This document shows positions 6,859-18,956 of a stretch of DNA of 64,000 nt, in pieces. The position numbers and the translations under genes were made by a program. Location: the NCBI RefSeq assembly GCF_005771635.1, contig NZ_VBWP01000001.1, forward strand, positions 248,001-312,000, in the 5' to 3' direction. The DNA is from Culicoidibacter larvae. GTDB lineage: Bacteria; Bacillota_I; Bacilli_A; Culicoidibacterales; Culicoidibacteraceae. Each line of letters starts with the position of its first letter. Position 1 is the stretch's first letter. Below the pieces are notes generated by a model, which saw nothing but the letters and a program-made list of their open reading frames with translations, was not told where the DNA came from and did not search any database.

Positions 6859-9800
6859 TTGGTAGGACATACTGTAAAATACGGTCGCCGAGATCGTATT
6901 GATTTTTCAAAAATCAAATCATCTTTGGAATTGCCAAACCTTATTGAAATCCAGAAAGATTCATTCGAATGGTTTAAAACTGAAGGAATTCGTGAGGTAT
7001 TCAGAGATATTTTTCCAATTCATGATACTCAAGGTACATTGAAAATTGACTTTGTTGATCTGCATTGGGAAGAGGCAAAAAACTCAGTAGATGCAGCAAA
7101 AGAAAAAGACGTTAACCATGCAAGCCCGTTGCGAGTGTTGTTACGTTTGTACAACCTTGAAACCGGTGAAGTGAAGGAACAAACTGTTTTCATGGGTGAT
7201 ATTCCGATGATGACCGATTCAGGAACATTTATTATTAATGGTGCTGAGCGGGTTGTCGTATCACAGTTGGTTCGTTCTCCGGGAGTTTATTACTCTCAAG
7301 CGATGGATAAAACCGGTCGTATTGCTGTAGGTGCTACGGTTATCCCTAACCGCGGAGCTTGGCTCGAATACGAAACTGATATTAAAGATACTGTTAACAT
7401 CCGTGTTGACCGCACACGTAAACTACCAATTACGGTTTTCTTGCGGGCGCTTGGATTTTCAAAAGATGCTATGATTCTTGATGTGCTTGGCGAAAGTGAA
7501 GCGCTTTTGACGACTCTTGATCGTGATAGTTCAGATCAAACTGTCGAGAGTTCACTTTTAGAAGTTTATAAACGTTTGCGTCCAGGTGAACCACCAACAG
7601 TTGATGCAGCGAAAAACTTATTATTTACACGCTTTTTTGATCATAAACGTTATGACTTGGCAAAAGTTGGACGTTATAAATTTAATAAAAAATTAAATGT
7701 TGCTGAACGTATTTTAGGAACAATTTTGGCGCGCGATATTATTAGTATTGACGGTGAAGTTGTTTGTAAAACCGGAACCTTCATTACTAATGAAGTTCTT
7801 GATGGATTAATTCCACATTTAGAAGCCGGAGCTGCGTTGGAAACAATTAATTTCCAAGGATTGGATGAGCGTGAAACGCAAATTCAATCAGTGTATGTTT
7901 ACGCAAATGAAAAGACTGAAAAAGTGATTAAAGTTGTTGGAAACTATAACACCACTGAGAATTTTATTACGATCAGTGATATTTTAGCTTCAATTAACTA
8001 CTTCTTTAATATTTTAGAAGGTGTTGGCCGTTATGATGATATTGATCATTTAGGAAATCGCCGGATTCGTTCAGTTGGAGAATTATTACAAAACCAATTC
8101 CGTATTGGGTTAACTCGTATGGAACGGGTTGTGCGTGAGCGTATGTCAATTCAGGAAACTGATAGTTTAACGCCACAATCATTGATTAATGTTCGTCCGG
8201 TTTCTGCGGTAATTAAAGAATTCTTCGGAAGTTCTCAGTTGTCACAGTTCATGGACCAAACTAACCCACTTGCGGAGTTGACGCATAAGCGCCGGCTTTC
8301 AGCATTAGGGCCTGGTGGATTAACTCGTGAGCGTGCCGGTTCAGACGTACGTGACGTGCATTATTCGCATTATGGTCGTATGTGCCCGATTGAAACGCCT
8401 GAGGGACCGAATATCGGTTTGATCAACTCATTATCAACGTATGCACGTATTAATGAGTATGGATTTATTCAAACACCATTCCGTATTGTTGACCATAAAG
8501 AAGGTCGAGTAACTAATGATATTTTATATGTTACCGCTGACCAGGAAGATCAATATGTTGTTGCCCAAGCGAATATTCGTTTAGGTAAAAATGGCGAAAT
8601 TTTAGATGATGAAGTTGTTGCCCGCCACCGTGGGGAAAACATCGTTATTGAAAAAGAAAGTGTTGACCTTGTTGATGTATCACCGAAACAAATTGTATCG
8701 GTTGCAACAGCATGTATTCCTTTCCTTGAGCATGATGATGCCAACCGTGCCTTAATGGGTGCGAACATGCAACGTCAGGCAGTTCCTTTACTTGTACCGG
8801 AAGCACCATTTGTTGGAACTGGTATGGAACATTTAGCTGCAAAAGACAGTGGAGTTGCGGTTGTTGCGAAACGCGGCGGACTCGTTAAATATGTTGATGC
8901 TACTAAGGTTGAGATTGAAACTGAAGAAGGTATCGATAGCTATAAATTATACAAATTTGTTCGTTCAAACCATGGTGTTTGTTATAATCACCGTCCATTA
9001 GTTCGTTTAGGTGAAACTATTCAAACCGGAGAAATCATTGCAGATGGTTCTTCAATGGATAAAGGTGAGTTAGCGTTAGGGCGCAATGTTGTTGTTGCCT
9101 TCATGACTTGGAATGGATACAACTATGAAGATGCAGTTATCATGAGTGAACGTCTGGTAAAAGATGATGTTTATACATCAATTCATATTGAAGAGTATGA
9201 AATTGAATGCCGTGATACTAAATTAGGCCCAGAAGAAATTACTCGCGATATTCCTAATATTGGAGAAAGCGCGCGTAAAGATTTAGATGAGCGCGGAGTT
9301 ATCCGTATTGGTGCTGAAGTTACTGACGGAAGTATTCTTGTTGGTAAGGTAACGCCTAAAGGGGTAACCGAATTATCGCCAGAAGAACGCTTGTTACATG
9401 CAATCTTTGGTGAAAAAGCGCGTGAAGTTCGTGATACATCATTACGAGTACCACATGGTGGTGACGGAATTGTCCTTGATGTAAAACACTTTACTCGTGA
9501 AAACGGAAATGAATTAAGCCCTGGTGTCAACGAAGTAATTCGTGTATACATTGTTCAGAAACGTAAAATTTCTGAAGGGGATAAAATGGCTGGACGTCAT
9601 GGGAATAAAGGGGTTATCTCACGTATTCTCCCAGCAGAAGATATGCCATACTTACCGGATGGAACACCTGTAGACATCATGTTAAATCCACTTGGGGTAC
9701 CATCTCGTATGAATATCGGGCAAATTTTAGAAATCCACTTGGGAATGGCGGCAAAACGTCTTGGCGTTCATACGTCAACTCCAGTATTTGACGGATGTTC

Positions 9801-10299
9801 ACAAGATGATCTTGAAGCTATGATGGCTGAGGCACAAATGGATTCGGATGGAAAAACTGTTCTTTATGACGGTCGTACCGGTGAGCCATTTGATGGCCGT
9901 GTATCAGTTGGGGTCATGTATATGATTAAACTTGCCCACATGGTTGATGATAAATTACATGCTCGTTCAAATGGTCCTTACTCACTAGTAACACAACAAC
10001 CACTTGGAGGTAAAGCTCAGTTTGGTGGACAACGTTTTGGTGAGATGGAGGTTTGGGCACTTGAGGCATATGGTGCATCAAATACCTTACAAGAAATCTT
10101 GACAATCAAGTCTGATGATATCATGGGACGCGGTAAAACTTACGAATCAATTGTAAAAGGTAAACCGATTCCAACACCTGGAATTCCAGAATCTTTCCGT
10201 GTACTTATTAAAGAGTTACAGTCATTAGCAATTGATGTTTCGATTTATGACAAAGATGATCAAATTATCGAGTTGAATGAAATCGAAGAGGACGCCTAA
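6859..10299 (+). CDS. rpoB: DNA-directed RNA polymerase subunit beta
   Basis: About 1146 residues. All landmarks are present: N-terminal [38 protein letters not shown], the rifampicin pocket ([32 protein letters not shown]) with the wild-type, presumably sensitive, sequence, and C-terminal [21 protein letters not shown] prefer TTG ([10 protein letters not shown]) because it aligns with the Bacillus start and sits 10 bases behind AAAGGGAG. The GTG nine bases upstream is nearly on top of that site. Acts with rpoC in the core enzyme. Confidence 0.96.
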   Translation: MVGHTVKYGRRDRIDFSKIKSSLELPNLIEIQKDSFEWFKTEGIREVFRDIFPIHDTQGTLKIDFVDLHWEEAKNSVDAAKEKDVNHASPLRVLLRLYNLETGEVKEQTVFMGDIPMMTDSGTFIINGAERVVVSQLVRSPGVYYSQAMDKTGRIAVGATVIPNRGAWLEYETDIKDTVNIRVDRTRKLPITVFLRALGFSKDAMILDVLGESEALLTTLDRDSSDQTVESSLLEVYKRLRPGEPPTVDAAKNLLFTRFFDHKRYDLAKVGRYKFNKKLNVAERILGTILARDIISIDGEVVCKTGTFITNEVLDGLIPHLEAGAALETINFQGLDERETQIQSVYVYANEKTEKVIKVVGNYNTTENFITISDILASINYFFNILEGVGRYDDIDHLGNRRIRSVGELLQNQFRIGLTRMERVVRERMSIQETDSLTPQSLINVRPVSAVIKEFFGSSQLSQFMDQTNPLAELTHKRRLSALGPGGLTRERAGSDVRDVHYSHYGRMCPIETPEGPNIGLINSLSTYARINEYGFIQTPFRIVDHKEGRVTNDILYVTADQEDQYVVAQANIRLGKNGEILDDEVVARHRGENIVIEKESVDLVDVSPKQIVSVATACIPFLEHDDANRALMGANMQRQAVPLLVPEAPFVGTGMEHLAAKDSGVAVVAKRGGLVKYVDATKVEIETEEGIDSYKLYKFVRSNHGVCYNHRPLVRLGETIQTGEIIADGSSMDKGELALGRNVVVAFMTWNGYNYEDAVIMSERLVKDDVYTSIHIEEYEIECRDTKLGPEEITRDIPNIGESARKDLDERGVIRIGAEVTDGSILVGKVTPKGVTELSPEERLLHAIFGEKAREVRDTSLRVPHGGDGIVLDVKHFTRENGNELSPGVNEVIRVYIVQKRKISEGDKMAGRHGNKGVISRILPAEDMPYLPDGTPVDIMLNPLGVPSRMNIGQILEIHLGMAAKRLGVHTSTPVFDGCSQDDLEAMMAEAQMDSDGKTVLYDGRTGEPFDGRVSVGVMYMIKLAHMVDDKLHARSNGPYSLVTQQPLGGKAQFGGQRFGEMEVWALEAYGASNTLQEILTIKSDDIMGRGKTYESIVKGKPIPTPGIPESFRVLIKELQSLAIDVSIYDKDDQIIELNEIEEDA

Positions 10300-10323
10300 G
10301 TCATACAGCACTGTAAACAAACC

Positions 10324-10358
10324 GTGAATGAACTATTCGCTACGAATAGTTCATTCAC
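10324..10358 (+). other. Perfect 16-bp hairpin between rpoB and rpoC
   Basis: GTGAATGAACTATTCG, loop CTA, CGAATAGTTCATTCAC. There is no T run, so it is not an intrinsic terminator. An RNase III-type processing or mRNA-stability element within the rpoBC message is the simplest reading. Confidence 0.75.
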
Positions 10359-10405
10359 TCCTGATAAAAACACTGAAATCTATAAGAAAGTGGAGGTTCG
10401 AGTGA

Positions 10406-13400
10406 ATGGGAATTAATAAATTTAGTTATATCCGTGTAGGACTTGCATCACCAGAGAAAATTCTTGAATGGTCGCATGGAGAAGTAAAAAAACCTGAAAC
10501 CATTAACTATCGTACTTTAAAACCAGAACGTGACGGATTATTCTGTGAGCGTATTTTTGGTCCGGTTCGTGACTGGGAATGTCATTGTGGCCGCTATAAA
10601 CGAATTCGTCATAAAGGCGTTGTTTGTGAGCGCTGTGGTGTAGAAGTTACTAAGTCAAGTGTTCGTCGTGAGCGCATGGGACATATTGGATTAGCTGCAC
10701 CGGTTTCACATATTTGGTATTTTAAAGGAATTCCTAACCGTATGGGATTACTTTTAGATATGTCACCGAAATCATTGGAAGAAGTTATTTACTTCGTTTC
10801 GTATGTAGTTACTGAGCCTGGAGATACACCGCTTATGCATAAACAATTGCTGAGCGAGCGTGAATACCGTGCTTATTACAATAAATATGGCAATACTTTT
10901 AATGCCAAAATGGGTGCTGAAGCAATTCAAATCTTATTGCAACAATTAGATTTAGAGGCTGAAAGCAATGAATTGCGCGAAGATTTAAAAACTGCACAAG
11001 GTCAAAAACGGGTGCGGGTTATCCGTCGTCTTGAGGTTGTTGAATCATTCCGTCAATCGCAAAATAATCCTGAATGGATGGTGCTTGAAGCATTACCGGT
11101 TATTCCACCTAACTTACGTCCGATGGTTGAGTTAGATGGTGGTCGTTTTGCAACGAGTGATTTGAACGATTTATACCGCCGGGTAATTAACCGTAATAAC
11201 CGTTTGAAACGTTTATTGGAGTTAAATGCACCGACAATTATCGTGCAAAACGAAAAACGTATGTTACAAGAAGCAGTAGATGCTTTGATTGATAACGGAC
11301 GTCGTGGTAAGGCTGTTACCGGTCCTGCAAACCGTCCATTGAAATCATTGTCACATATGTTAAAAGGGAAACAAGGACGTTTCCGTCAAAACTTACTTGG
11401 TAAACGGGTTGACTACTCTGGACGTTCAGTTATTGTAGTTGGACCGACATTAAAAATGTACCAATGTGGTTTACCGAAAGAAATGGCACTTGAGTTATTC
11501 AAACCGTTCGTTATTTTCGAATTGACTGAACGTGGTTTGGCACAAAACATCAAAACTGCAAAACGCATGATTGAAGTTCGTGACGAACAAGTATATCCAG
11601 TGTTGGAAGATATCGTTAAAGGGCATCCGGTATTATTAAACCGTGCGCCTACGCTTCACCGTTTGGGTATCCAAGCGTTTGAACCGCGTCTTGTTGAAGG
11701 GAAAGCAATCCGTTTGCACCCATTGGTTACAACTGCATTTAACGCCGACTTTGACGGTGACCAAATGGCAGTCCATGTACCTTTATCACAAGAAGCACAG
11801 GCAGAGGCACGTATTTTAATGCTTGCTGCTAACAATATCTTGAACCCGAAAGATGGTAAACCAGTTGTTACACCTTCACAGGATATCGTTTTAGGTAATT
11901 ATTACCTGACGATGGAAAGTAAAGGGGCATTTGGCGAAGGTTCTGCTTTCACTAGTCTTGACGAAGCATTAATTGCCTATCAAACCGGACAATTGCATTT
12001 ACATGCCCGGATTGCAATTAAAGTAGATGAGTTGAATAAAGAATCATTTACCGATGAACAACAAGAACAATATTTAATTACTACTGTTGGTAAATTGATC
12101 TTCAATGATGTATTGCCAAAAACATTACCATATTTAAATGATTCCAGAGATATCAACGAAGCAACAACACCAGAGCGTCACTTCTTAAGTATGGGAGCTA
12201 ATATTAAACAATTTATTGCTGATACAGAACCGCTTAAACCATTTAAAAAAGGTGCGTTCGAGCAAGTTATCTCGCGGGTGTTTAAAGAGTACCGTACAAC
12301 GGTTACTTCACGTATGCTTGATAAAATGAAAGATCTCGGATTCCGTTACTCAACAATTGCCGGAATGACCGTAAGTCTTTCAGATGTAATTACTTTAAAA
12401 GATGAGAAAACAGAAATTGTTGACCGTGCTCAAGAGCAAGTTGATGAAATCTGGAGTTACTATAACCGCGGTCTGATGACTGATGAAGAACGTAAAGATC
12501 GTGTATGTGTTGTTTGGGATAAAGCAAAAGATGAAATCTCAGATCGCTTAATGCATGAACTTGAAGAAAACCATAGCACTAACCCAATCTTCATGATGCA
12601 AGATAGTGGGGCGCGTGGGAATAAGTCGAACTTTACTCAGTTAGCCGGAATGCGTGGATTGATGGCTAACCCGCAAGGGGAAACCATTGAACTTCCAATC
12701 AAATCTTCATTCCGTGAAGGTTTAACCGTATTGGAATACTTTATCTCTACCCATGGTGCGCGTAAAGGGTTAGCCGATACTGCACTTAAGACAGCCGATT
12801 CAGGGTACTTAACTCGTCGTCTGGTTGATGTTGGACAAGATATTATTGTTCGTGAACATGACTGTCATACTGATAAAGGTTTCCTTGTTTCTGCATTCCT
12901 TGAAAAAGGAAAAGAGATTGTGCCTTTATTTGACCGTATTGTTGGACGTTATGCAAGTAAAACTGTATGGCATCCGGAAACCGGTGAATTAATTGCTGCT
13001 GCAGAGTCATTCATTTCTGATGAAATTGCGCAACAAATTATTGATGCTGGTGTAAAAGAAGTAGAAATTCGTTCAATCTTAACATGTAATACCGATCACG
13101 GTGTTTGTCAAAAATGTTATGGACGCAGTTTAGCTACTGGCGAAAACGTAGAGATTGGTGAAGCTGTAGGTATTATGGCGGCACAATCAATCGGTGAGCC
13201 GGGAACACAGTTAACCATGCGTACGTTCCATACCGGTGGGGTTGCCGGAGGCGACATCACCCAAGGTTTACCGCGTATCCAAGAGATTTTCGAAGCACGG
13301 AACCCGAAAGGGAAATCAGTGTTGAGTGAAATCGATGGTAAGGTTATTTCTATTGATTTGGTAAAAGATAAGAGCGAAATCGTTATTGAAAACCAATTCG

Positions 13401-14074
13401 AAACACGTAGCTATAATATTATTCCTTACGGTGCTCGTATTGCTGTAAGTGAAGGTGATATGGTAGTTGCCGGACAACAATTGACTGAAGGGGTTATTGA
13501 CCCGAAAGAATTATTGTTGCTTGGTGGAATTACTGAATTGCAAAGCTACTTATTGAAAGAAGTACAAAAAGTTTACCGTTTGCAAGGGGTAAATATTGAA
13601 GATAAACATATTGAAGTTGTTATTCGTCAGATGTTGCGTAAAGTACGTATTGTTGATTCAGGGGATACAAGCCTTTTACCAGGTGTTCTTGTTGATATGC
13701 AACAATATACACGTACCAATAACGAAACACTTACTGATAGTAAACGTCCGGCGGTTGCCCGTCCGGTATTACTGGGAATTACAAAATCTTCAATTGAAAC
13801 GAACTCATTCTTATCAGCTGCTTCATTCCAGGAAACAACTCGTGTGTTAACTGATGCTGCAGTTAAAGGAAAAGCTGACCACTTATTCGGATTAAAAGAA
13901 AATGTAATCATTGGACAATTAATTCCGGCCGGAACTGGCTTCTCAACATATCGCGATATTGTTGTTGATGACGAAAATATTAATGATATTAACCTTTTTG
14001 ATGAAGATGAAGCGTTCGACTACAAAGAAGAATTTGTATTTGAAAAAGAGAATGAAGAGACTTTCTCTTTCTAG
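10406..14074 (+). CDS. rpoC: DNA-directed RNA polymerase subunit beta'
   Basis: 1222 residues. It carries the N-terminal zinc finger (CHCGRYK...[10 protein letters not shown]), the catalytic magnesium loop [16 protein letters not shown], the bridge helix and trigger loop ([35 protein letters not shown]) and the second zinc site ([13 protein letters not shown]). The tail is unusually acidic and Phe-rich after residue 1185. The ATG follows GGAGGTTCGAGTGA. Co-transcribed with rpoB and closed by a terminator. Confidence 0.98.
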   Translation: MGINKFSYIRVGLASPEKILEWSHGEVKKPETINYRTLKPERDGLFCERIFGPVRDWECHCGRYKRIRHKGVVCERCGVEVTKSSVRRERMGHIGLAAPVSHIWYFKGIPNRMGLLLDMSPKSLEEVIYFVSYVVTEPGDTPLMHKQLLSEREYRAYYNKYGNTFNAKMGAEAIQILLQQLDLEAESNELREDLKTAQGQKRVRVIRRLEVVESFRQSQNNPEWMVLEALPVIPPNLRPMVELDGGRFATSDLNDLYRRVINRNNRLKRLLELNAPTIIVQNEKRMLQEAVDALIDNGRRGKAVTGPANRPLKSLSHMLKGKQGRFRQNLLGKRVDYSGRSVIVVGPTLKMYQCGLPKEMALELFKPFVIFELTERGLAQNIKTAKRMIEVRDEQVYPVLEDIVKGHPVLLNRAPTLHRLGIQAFEPRLVEGKAIRLHPLVTTAFNADFDGDQMAVHVPLSQEAQAEARILMLAANNILNPKDGKPVVTPSQDIVLGNYYLTMESKGAFGEGSAFTSLDEALIAYQTGQLHLHARIAIKVDELNKESFTDEQQEQYLITTVGKLIFNDVLPKTLPYLNDSRDINEATTPERHFLSMGANIKQFIADTEPLKPFKKGAFEQVISRVFKEYRTTVTSRMLDKMKDLGFRYSTIAGMTVSLSDVITLKDEKTEIVDRAQEQVDEIWSYYNRGLMTDEERKDRVCVVWDKAKDEISDRLMHELEENHSTNPIFMMQDSGARGNKSNFTQLAGMRGLMANPQGETIELPIKSSFREGLTVLEYFISTHGARKGLADTALKTADSGYLTRRLVDVGQDIIVREHDCHTDKGFLVSAFLEKGKEIVPLFDRIVGRYASKTVWHPETGELIAAAESFISDEIAQQIIDAGVKEVEIRSILTCNTDHGVCQKCYGRSLATGENVEIGEAVGIMAAQSIGEPGTQLTMRTFHTGGVAGGDITQGLPRIQEIFEARNPKGKSVLSEIDGKVISIDLVKDKSEIVIENQFETRSYNIIPYGARIAVSEGDMVVAGQQLTEGVIDPKELLLLGGITELQSYLLKEVQKVYRLQGVNIEDKHIEVVIRQMLRKVRIVDSGDTSLLPGVLVDMQQYTRTNNETLTDSKRPAVARPVLLGITKSSIETNSFLSAASFQETTRVLTDAAVKGKADHLFGLKENVIIGQLIPAGTGFSTYRDIVVDDENINDINLFDEDEAFDYKEEFVFEKENEETFSF

Positions 14075-14085
14075 TTGAAAAGTTT

Positions 14086-14119
14086 AAAATAAAGTAGCAG
14101 TTTCTGCTACTTTATTTTT
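14086..14119 (+). terminator. Terminator after rpoC
   Basis: AAAATAAAGTAGCAG, loop TTT, CTGCTACTTTATTTTT. Confidence 0.9.
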
Positions 14120-14150
14120 CTATTTAAGTAAAAAAAGGAGGAACAAGATT

Positions 14151-14441
14151 ATGCGTATTGATAAATATCTGAAGATTTCACGCTTAGTGAAGCGGCGTAG
14201 TTTGGCAAAAACGTTATGTGATGCTAAGCGAGTAATGATTAATGATCGCGTTGTTAAGGCGGGTGCTAATGTGCAAGTTGGTGATGAGATTACTATTCGC
14301 TATGGAAATAAGTTAGTAGTTGCCAAAATTGAACAGATTAAAGAACATGTGCGTAAGGAAGAGGCAGCGACGCTGTATGAAATTATTAAAAATGAGAAGT
14401 TGGAACAGGTTGATTCAGAACTCATTGATGACGATGAGTAA
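14151..14441 (+). CDS. rqcP: S4-domain protein RqcP (YabO)
   Basis: 96 residues. The first 60 form an S4 RNA-binding fold (MRIDKYLKISRLVKRRSLAK, ...VMINDRVVKAGANVQVGDEI), followed by an acidic tail. In Bacillus, YabO/RqcP sits just before divIC and works with RqcH in ribosome quality control, helping move tRNA(Ala) during Ala-tail addition. The genomic position here is the same. The start follows AAAAAAAGGAGGAACAAGATT. Confidence 0.88.
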   Translation: MRIDKYLKISRLVKRRSLAKTLCDAKRVMINDRVVKAGANVQVGDEITIRYGNKLVVAKIEQIKEHVRKEEAATLYEIIKNEKLEQVDSELIDDDE

Positions 14442-14486
14442 CAAATTTGCTATAATATAAATTGAAGTGAAAACGGGGTGATACCA

Positions 14487-14900
14487 ATGAGTAAACGTGA
14501 TGATAAGCGCAAGAAAGAGCAGATTCGGGCGCGCAAAGAGCAGTCGGCGAAGAGTGCAACGATGAAGAGCGGTGGAAGTAATAAATCGCCGAAGTCGAAG
14601 AAGAAGGCGGGCAAGGTAAGTGCGGCTTCGAAGCGGCGGATGACGGTTGGATTTACTGTTTCAGCGCTTGTGCTGGCGTTTTGTTTTTACTTAATCGGCA
14701 GCACCTTTGCGTTGTATTTGACAGCTCTAAATGAGAAGCAGACAGCGCAAGCAGAATATGATGCTGCGGTTGCTCGTGGTATTGAGCTTGAGCAAGAATT
14801 GAAACGGATGCAGGACCCTGAGTATTTGAAACAATATGCCCGGGAAAAATATTTTATGGCTAAAGATAATGAAATTATTTTTATGTTGCCGAATGATTAG
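14487..14900 (+). CDS. divIC: Cell division protein DivIC/FtsB family
   Basis: About 137 residues: a very basic cytoplasmic N-terminus (1-50), one membrane helix (about 53-76, VGFTVSALVLAFCFYLIGST), then a coiled coil (LNEKQTAQAEYDAAVARGIELEQEL) and the DivIC-like PEYLKQYAREKYFMAKDNEIIF end. It would bind FtsL/DivIB in the divisome outside the membrane. The ATG is taken behind ACGGGGTGAT. A TATAAT about 30 bases upstream may add a local promoter. tilS begins 13 bases later. Confidence 0.88.
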   Translation: MSKRDDKRKKEQIRARKEQSAKSATMKSGGSNKSPKSKKKAGKVSAASKRRMTVGFTVSALVLAFCFYLIGSTFALYLTALNEKQTAQAEYDAAVARGIELEQELKRMQDPEYLKQYAREKYFMAKDNEIIFMLPND

Positions 14901-14912
14901 AAGGAGCAACCA

Positions 14913-16244
14913 ATGAGTAGTGTTGAACAGCGTGTAGCCTGTTTAGAATTAAATAAGGTGCAGCCAGTGGTTGTTGGTGTTTCTACCGGCGTAGACTCAA
15001 TGGTGCTTTTGCATGCCTTAAAACAACAAAATATTGCTGTTGTGGCCGTTTATGTTAACCATCATAAGCGGCCTTTGCAGATTCCAACGGAACTTGCTTT
15101 GCTTGAGCGTGTTTGCGGTGATTATGGTTTTGAGTATCGGATTTTTGATTTGCCGGAAATGGGTGCGGGTAAAAATTTTCATGATTTTGCTCATCAGTTC
15201 CGGTATCAGAGTTTTGTGCGGGTTGCCCAGGAGATGCAGGCACAGGCAATTTTAACCGCGCATCATGCTGATGATCAGGTGGAAACGGTATTGATGCGCT
15301 TGGTTCGGGGTACTTCCCCGCGCGGGCTGGCCGGCATTCGGCCGGTCAGCCACTTTGATGGCGTGAAAGTTTTGCGGCCGTTCATTTCTCTGACTAAAAA
15401 GCAAGTGATTACTTACGCTGCAGAAAACATGGTTGAGTTTGTTGAGGATGAGAGTAATGCCAGCGAGGATTATTTGCGGAATCGGTTACGTCATAATGTG
15501 GTGCCGCAATTAATGGGTGAGAATGAGCAGAGTTATGCACATGTGCAGCGCTTGTTGGATATGGTGGCAACCCAGAATCGTTATGTTGATAAATTAGTGG
15601 CTCGTTGTATTGATGAGGTTGTGGTATTTTCAGAGCATCAGATGAGTTTGTCGCGGGAGCGTTTTTTGCTTGTTGATGAAGATTTGCAAGGCTTAGTTAT
15701 GGCTGAATTATTGCGGCGCTATACTGGAAGTGATGCGGCTGCAGAGAAGACTGATTTAGTACTGAATTGGTTGCGAAACGGGATAAAACCGAATGCAGTG
15801 TTTTATATTGCACAAAATACATCAATAATTCGTGAATATGATATAATAAAGTTTGCGTACCCTCTTGTAATTACCCCTTTAAATAAGGTACAATTAAATG
15901 CAGGTATGCAATTTATAGATAATATAAAAATAGTTTTGGATAATGAGTCGCATACCGAGGAAATGACTGGATATTTTATTGAAAAAAGTATGGTTGTTTT
16001 TCCACTGTATATTCGTGCATTTTTGCGTGGTGATCGAATTCAAATGGCTCATGGCGGAAGCAAAAAAGTGAGCAGGATCTTTATTGATAAAAAGGTTCCT
16101 CAAAGTGAGCGTTTGCAAGTTCCGATTATTGTCGACAGCCAAGGTCAAATTTTGATTGTTGGTGAGTATGCGGTTGCGGATAGCGTGAAGAAACATAATT
16201 TTATTGGAGCTTGCCCATTATATATGGAGCAAGTGAACAAGTAG
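14913..16244 (+). CDS. tilS: tRNA(Ile)-lysidine synthase
   Basis: 443 residues, standard TilS length, placed between divIC and hpt as in Bacillus. TilS converts C34 of the CAU-anticodon tRNA(Ile) to lysidine with ATP and lysine. Family landmarks: ILTAHHADDQVETVLMRLVRG, GLAGIRP, and the C-terminal domain (RGDRIQM...KKVSRIFIDKKVPQSER). The ATP-binding P-loop reads STGVDS at residues 24-29 instead of SGGxDS: a Gly-to-Thr change in a normally invariant position. The rest is intact, so I expect an active enzyme. Confidence 0.92.
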   Translation: MSSVEQRVACLELNKVQPVVVGVSTGVDSMVLLHALKQQNIAVVAVYVNHHKRPLQIPTELALLERVCGDYGFEYRIFDLPEMGAGKNFHDFAHQFRYQSFVRVAQEMQAQAILTAHHADDQVETVLMRLVRGTSPRGLAGIRPVSHFDGVKVLRPFISLTKKQVITYAAENMVEFVEDESNASEDYLRNRLRHNVVPQLMGENEQSYAHVQRLLDMVATQNRYVDKLVARCIDEVVVFSEHQMSLSRERFLLVDEDLQGLVMAELLRRYTGSDAAAEKTDLVLNWLRNGIKPNAVFYIAQNTSIIREYDIIKFAYPLVITPLNKVQLNAGMQFIDNIKIVLDNESHTEEMTGYFIEKSMVVFPLYIRAFLRGDRIQMAHGGSKKVSRIFIDKKVPQSERLQVPIIVDSQGQILIVGEYAVADSVKKHNFIGACPLYMEQVNK

Positions 16245-16259
16245 ATTTTGGAGGGCATT

Positions 16260-16787
16260 ATGCAAAACGTTGAGAGAGTATTGATTAGTGAAGCTGAAAT
16301 TGAAAAGCGCAATAAGGAATTAGGGGAATTATTGACGAAGGAGTATGCTGACAAGGAGAATCCGATTTTTGTCGGCGTATTGAAAGGTGCACAGCCATTT
16401 ATGTCTGATGTGCTAAAGCATGTTGAGTTAGTTCATATTGAACTTGATTATATGCGAATTTCAAGTTACAAAGGAACTGAATCAACGAATGAGCTTCGAG
16501 TTTTACTCGACTTAACGGTGCCTATCGAGGGCCGGGATGTGTTAATCATTGAAGATATTGTTGATACCGGACAAACACTAAAGAAATTGATGGATATTTT
16601 AGAATTACGTAATCCTAAAAGTCTTAAGGTACTGACCCTGCTGGATAAACCAGAGCGTCGTACCGTAGAAATTGAGGCGGATTATGTTGGCTTTACAATT
16701 CCAAATGAGTTTGTTATCGGATATGGGATGGATTTCGATGAGCATTACCGTACACTAAATTATATTGGTATTTATAAAAGCGAATAG
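16260..16787 (+). CDS. hpt: Hypoxanthine phosphoribosyltransferase
   Basis: 175 residues. The PRPP-binding loop DVLIIEDIVDTGQTL, the flexible-loop segment LDYMRISSYKG and the purine-binding KPERR...DYVGFTIPNEFVIGYGMDFDEHYR are all present. It salvages hypoxanthine (and usually guanine) to IMP or GMP. The ATG follows TTGGAGGGCATT, 15 bases after tilS, within the conserved tilS-hpt-ftsH run. Confidence 0.96.
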   Translation: MQNVERVLISEAEIEKRNKELGELLTKEYADKENPIFVGVLKGAQPFMSDVLKHVELVHIELDYMRISSYKGTESTNELRVLLDLTVPIEGRDVLIIEDIVDTGQTLKKLMDILELRNPKSLKVLTLLDKPERRTVEIEADYVGFTIPNEFVIGYGMDFDEHYRTLNYIGIYKSE

Positions 16788-16836
16788 TAATTTGATTTAA
16801 ATAACAGATTACTTATTGAACGGAGGAAAGAGATCC

Positions 16837-18870
16837 ATGGCGCAACAACCAAGAGTGAACAGACCAGGGAGTGGAATGACCTGGTATGTCATAACTGCAA
16901 TTATTATTGTCGGAGCAATTGCTGCTTCGTTATATTTCACATCGGGAGGCCTCGGCACTAGTGCTGAGAAGCCGCCAACTTACTCAACATTTGTGACAGC
17001 TTTAAATGACAGCAAAGTTGAGGATATAAAAGTAACTCAAGATACAACAAATGGTGTAACTATTAATTATACTATTAAGGGTGAGAATGCAGAACCGGCA
17101 ACCGGTGTTGCTGCGTTGACTGAACAGACTAAGTCTTATACAGTCCAAGGTCCTTCTTCGCAAGTGTTCTATCAGTTATTACAAGATAATGTTGGCAAGT
17201 ATTCATCATATACATTTGTGGATAATACCGGAATTAACTTTATTGATATTATTTTAAGTGTTTTACCAATGGTTATTATGGTCGGAGCAATTTACTTTAT
17301 CTTTAAAAGTATGAGCAGCGGTCAGGGACAAACTGTGGCAAAAAGTAAAGCGCGTTTGCAACCGGGCGGAACCGTTCGTTATGCTGACGTGGCCTCTTAT
17401 GAAGAAGAGAAGCAGGAGTTACAAGAAGTTATTGATTTCTTGAGAAATCCTAAGAAATATCAAAGAATCGGTGCCCGGATTCCACGAGGGTTATTACTCG
17501 TTGGGCCTCCAGGTACTGGTAAAACTTTACTTGCCCGAGCGACTGCCGGGGAAGCGGGAGTACCTTTCTATACCGTAAGTGGTTCTGATTTCCTTGAACT
17601 TTATGTTGGGGTCGGAGCGAGCCGGGTTCGTGATATGTTCGCGACTGCTAAGAAAACTGCACCAGCAATTATCTTTATTGATGAAATTGATGCTATCGGG
17701 CGTCAACGTGGTGCCGGAGTCGGCGGCGGTAATGACGAACGTGAGCAAACATTAAACCAAATTTTGGTTGAGATGGATGGGTTTGATCAAAACGCAGGAA
17801 TCTTAATTATTGCTGCAACTAACCGTCCTGATGTACTGGATCCAGCATTATTGCGTCCAGGACGTTTCGACCGTCAAGTTACAGTAAATATTCCTGATGT
17901 TAAAGGTCGTAAAGCAATTCTTGAAGTGCATGCACGTAACAAACAATTGGCACCTGATGCTGATTTAGAAGCGATTGCACGCCGTACACCAGGATTCAGC
18001 GGTGCTGAACTGGAAAGTGTTCTGAATGAAGCAGCCTTATTGGCAGCGCGTGAAGACCGTGAAGTTATTTACGAACATGACTTGGATGAAGCAATTGACC
18101 GAGTTATGATGGGACCGGCAAAAACAAGTAAGAAATACAATGAGCATGAAAAACGGGTTGTGGCTTACCATGAAGCCGGACATGCAGTTATTGGTTTAAA
18201 ACTTGATGATGCCTCTGTGGTTCAAAAGGTTACGATTATTCCACGTGGACAAGCGGGTGGATATAACTTGATGATGCCAAAAGAAGAAACCTTCTTACAA
18301 ACTAAAAAACAATTGCTTGACCAAATTACTGGTTACTTAGGCGGGCGAGTTGCTGAAGAGATTATCTTTGGTGATATTACCAGCGGTGCGTATTCAGATA
18401 TTCAGAGTGTGACCGCAATTGCACGTGCAATGGTTACTGAGTATGGTATGAGTGATTTAGGACCAATTCAGTTTGAACGTCGTCAAGGTTCAGTATTCTT
18501 AGGTCGTGATTTCGGGAAAGAACAAAACTTTTCAGAGAAAATTGCTCAAGATATTGATAATGAAGTTCGTAAAATTGTTGACGGCTGCTACCAGCGTGCT
18601 CATGAAATAGTTCAAGAAAACATTCAGTTGTTACATAACATTGCTGAGGCATTGGTAGAACAAGAAACATTAACATACGAAGAAATTAAAAATATTGAGG
18701 ATCACGGAACAACAAAACCAGCTGACAAATCAACTGCAACAGAAGATACAACGTCAAGTACGGTTGAGACTAAAGAATCTGATTCTAAAGTTGAAGATAA
18801 TAAAACTGAGGAAAAAGAAGAAAAAGTTATAGCGGATGCAAGTTTTGATAATCCGGAAGATACTGAGTAA
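16837..18870 (+). CDS. ftsH: ATP-dependent zinc metalloprotease FtsH
   Basis: 677 residues. Two N-terminal membrane helices (about 15-33 and 132-153) flank an extracytoplasmic domain. An AAA+ module follows with Walker A GPPGTGKT (223-230), FIDEIDAIG and the arginine-finger region RPGRFDRQV, then the zinc protease site HEAGH (445-449). The acidic, low-complexity tail after 620 is variable in the family. It degrades membrane and regulatory proteins. The ATG follows CGGAGGAAAGAGATCC. Confidence 0.97.
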   Translation: MAQQPRVNRPGSGMTWYVITAIIIVGAIAASLYFTSGGLGTSAEKPPTYSTFVTALNDSKVEDIKVTQDTTNGVTINYTIKGENAEPATGVAALTEQTKSYTVQGPSSQVFYQLLQDNVGKYSSYTFVDNTGINFIDIILSVLPMVIMVGAIYFIFKSMSSGQGQTVAKSKARLQPGGTVRYADVASYEEEKQELQEVIDFLRNPKKYQRIGARIPRGLLLVGPPGTGKTLLARATAGEAGVPFYTVSGSDFLELYVGVGASRVRDMFATAKKTAPAIIFIDEIDAIGRQRGAGVGGGNDEREQTLNQILVEMDGFDQNAGILIIAATNRPDVLDPALLRPGRFDRQVTVNIPDVKGRKAILEVHARNKQLAPDADLEAIARRTPGFSGAELESVLNEAALLAAREDREVIYEHDLDEAIDRVMMGPAKTSKKYNEHEKRVVAYHEAGHAVIGLKLDDASVVQKVTIIPRGQAGGYNLMMPKEETFLQTKKQLLDQITGYLGGRVAEEIIFGDITSGAYSDIQSVTAIARAMVTEYGMSDLGPIQFERRQGSVFLGRDFGKEQNFSEKIAQDIDNEVRKIVDGCYQRAHEIVQENIQLLHNIAEALVEQETLTYEEIKNIEDHGTTKPADKSTATEDTTSSTVETKESDSKVEDNKTEEKEEKVIADASFDNPEDTE

Positions 18871-18877
18871 AAAAATA

Positions 18878-18908
18878 AAGAGCTGTAAGTTTAGCTTACA
18901 GCTCTTTT
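18878..18908 (+). terminator. Terminator after ftsH
   Basis: AAAGAGCTGTAAG, loop, CTTACAGCTCTTTT. Confidence 0.92.
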
Positions 18909-18956
18909 CTATTTGTGATAAAATGTGGGTATGTAGGAACGAAATGAGGATGGAAG

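Noticed and set aside
9183-9551. 122-residue antisense frame in rpoB
   Set aside because: A shadow of a highly biased conserved gene; no start signal or family pattern.
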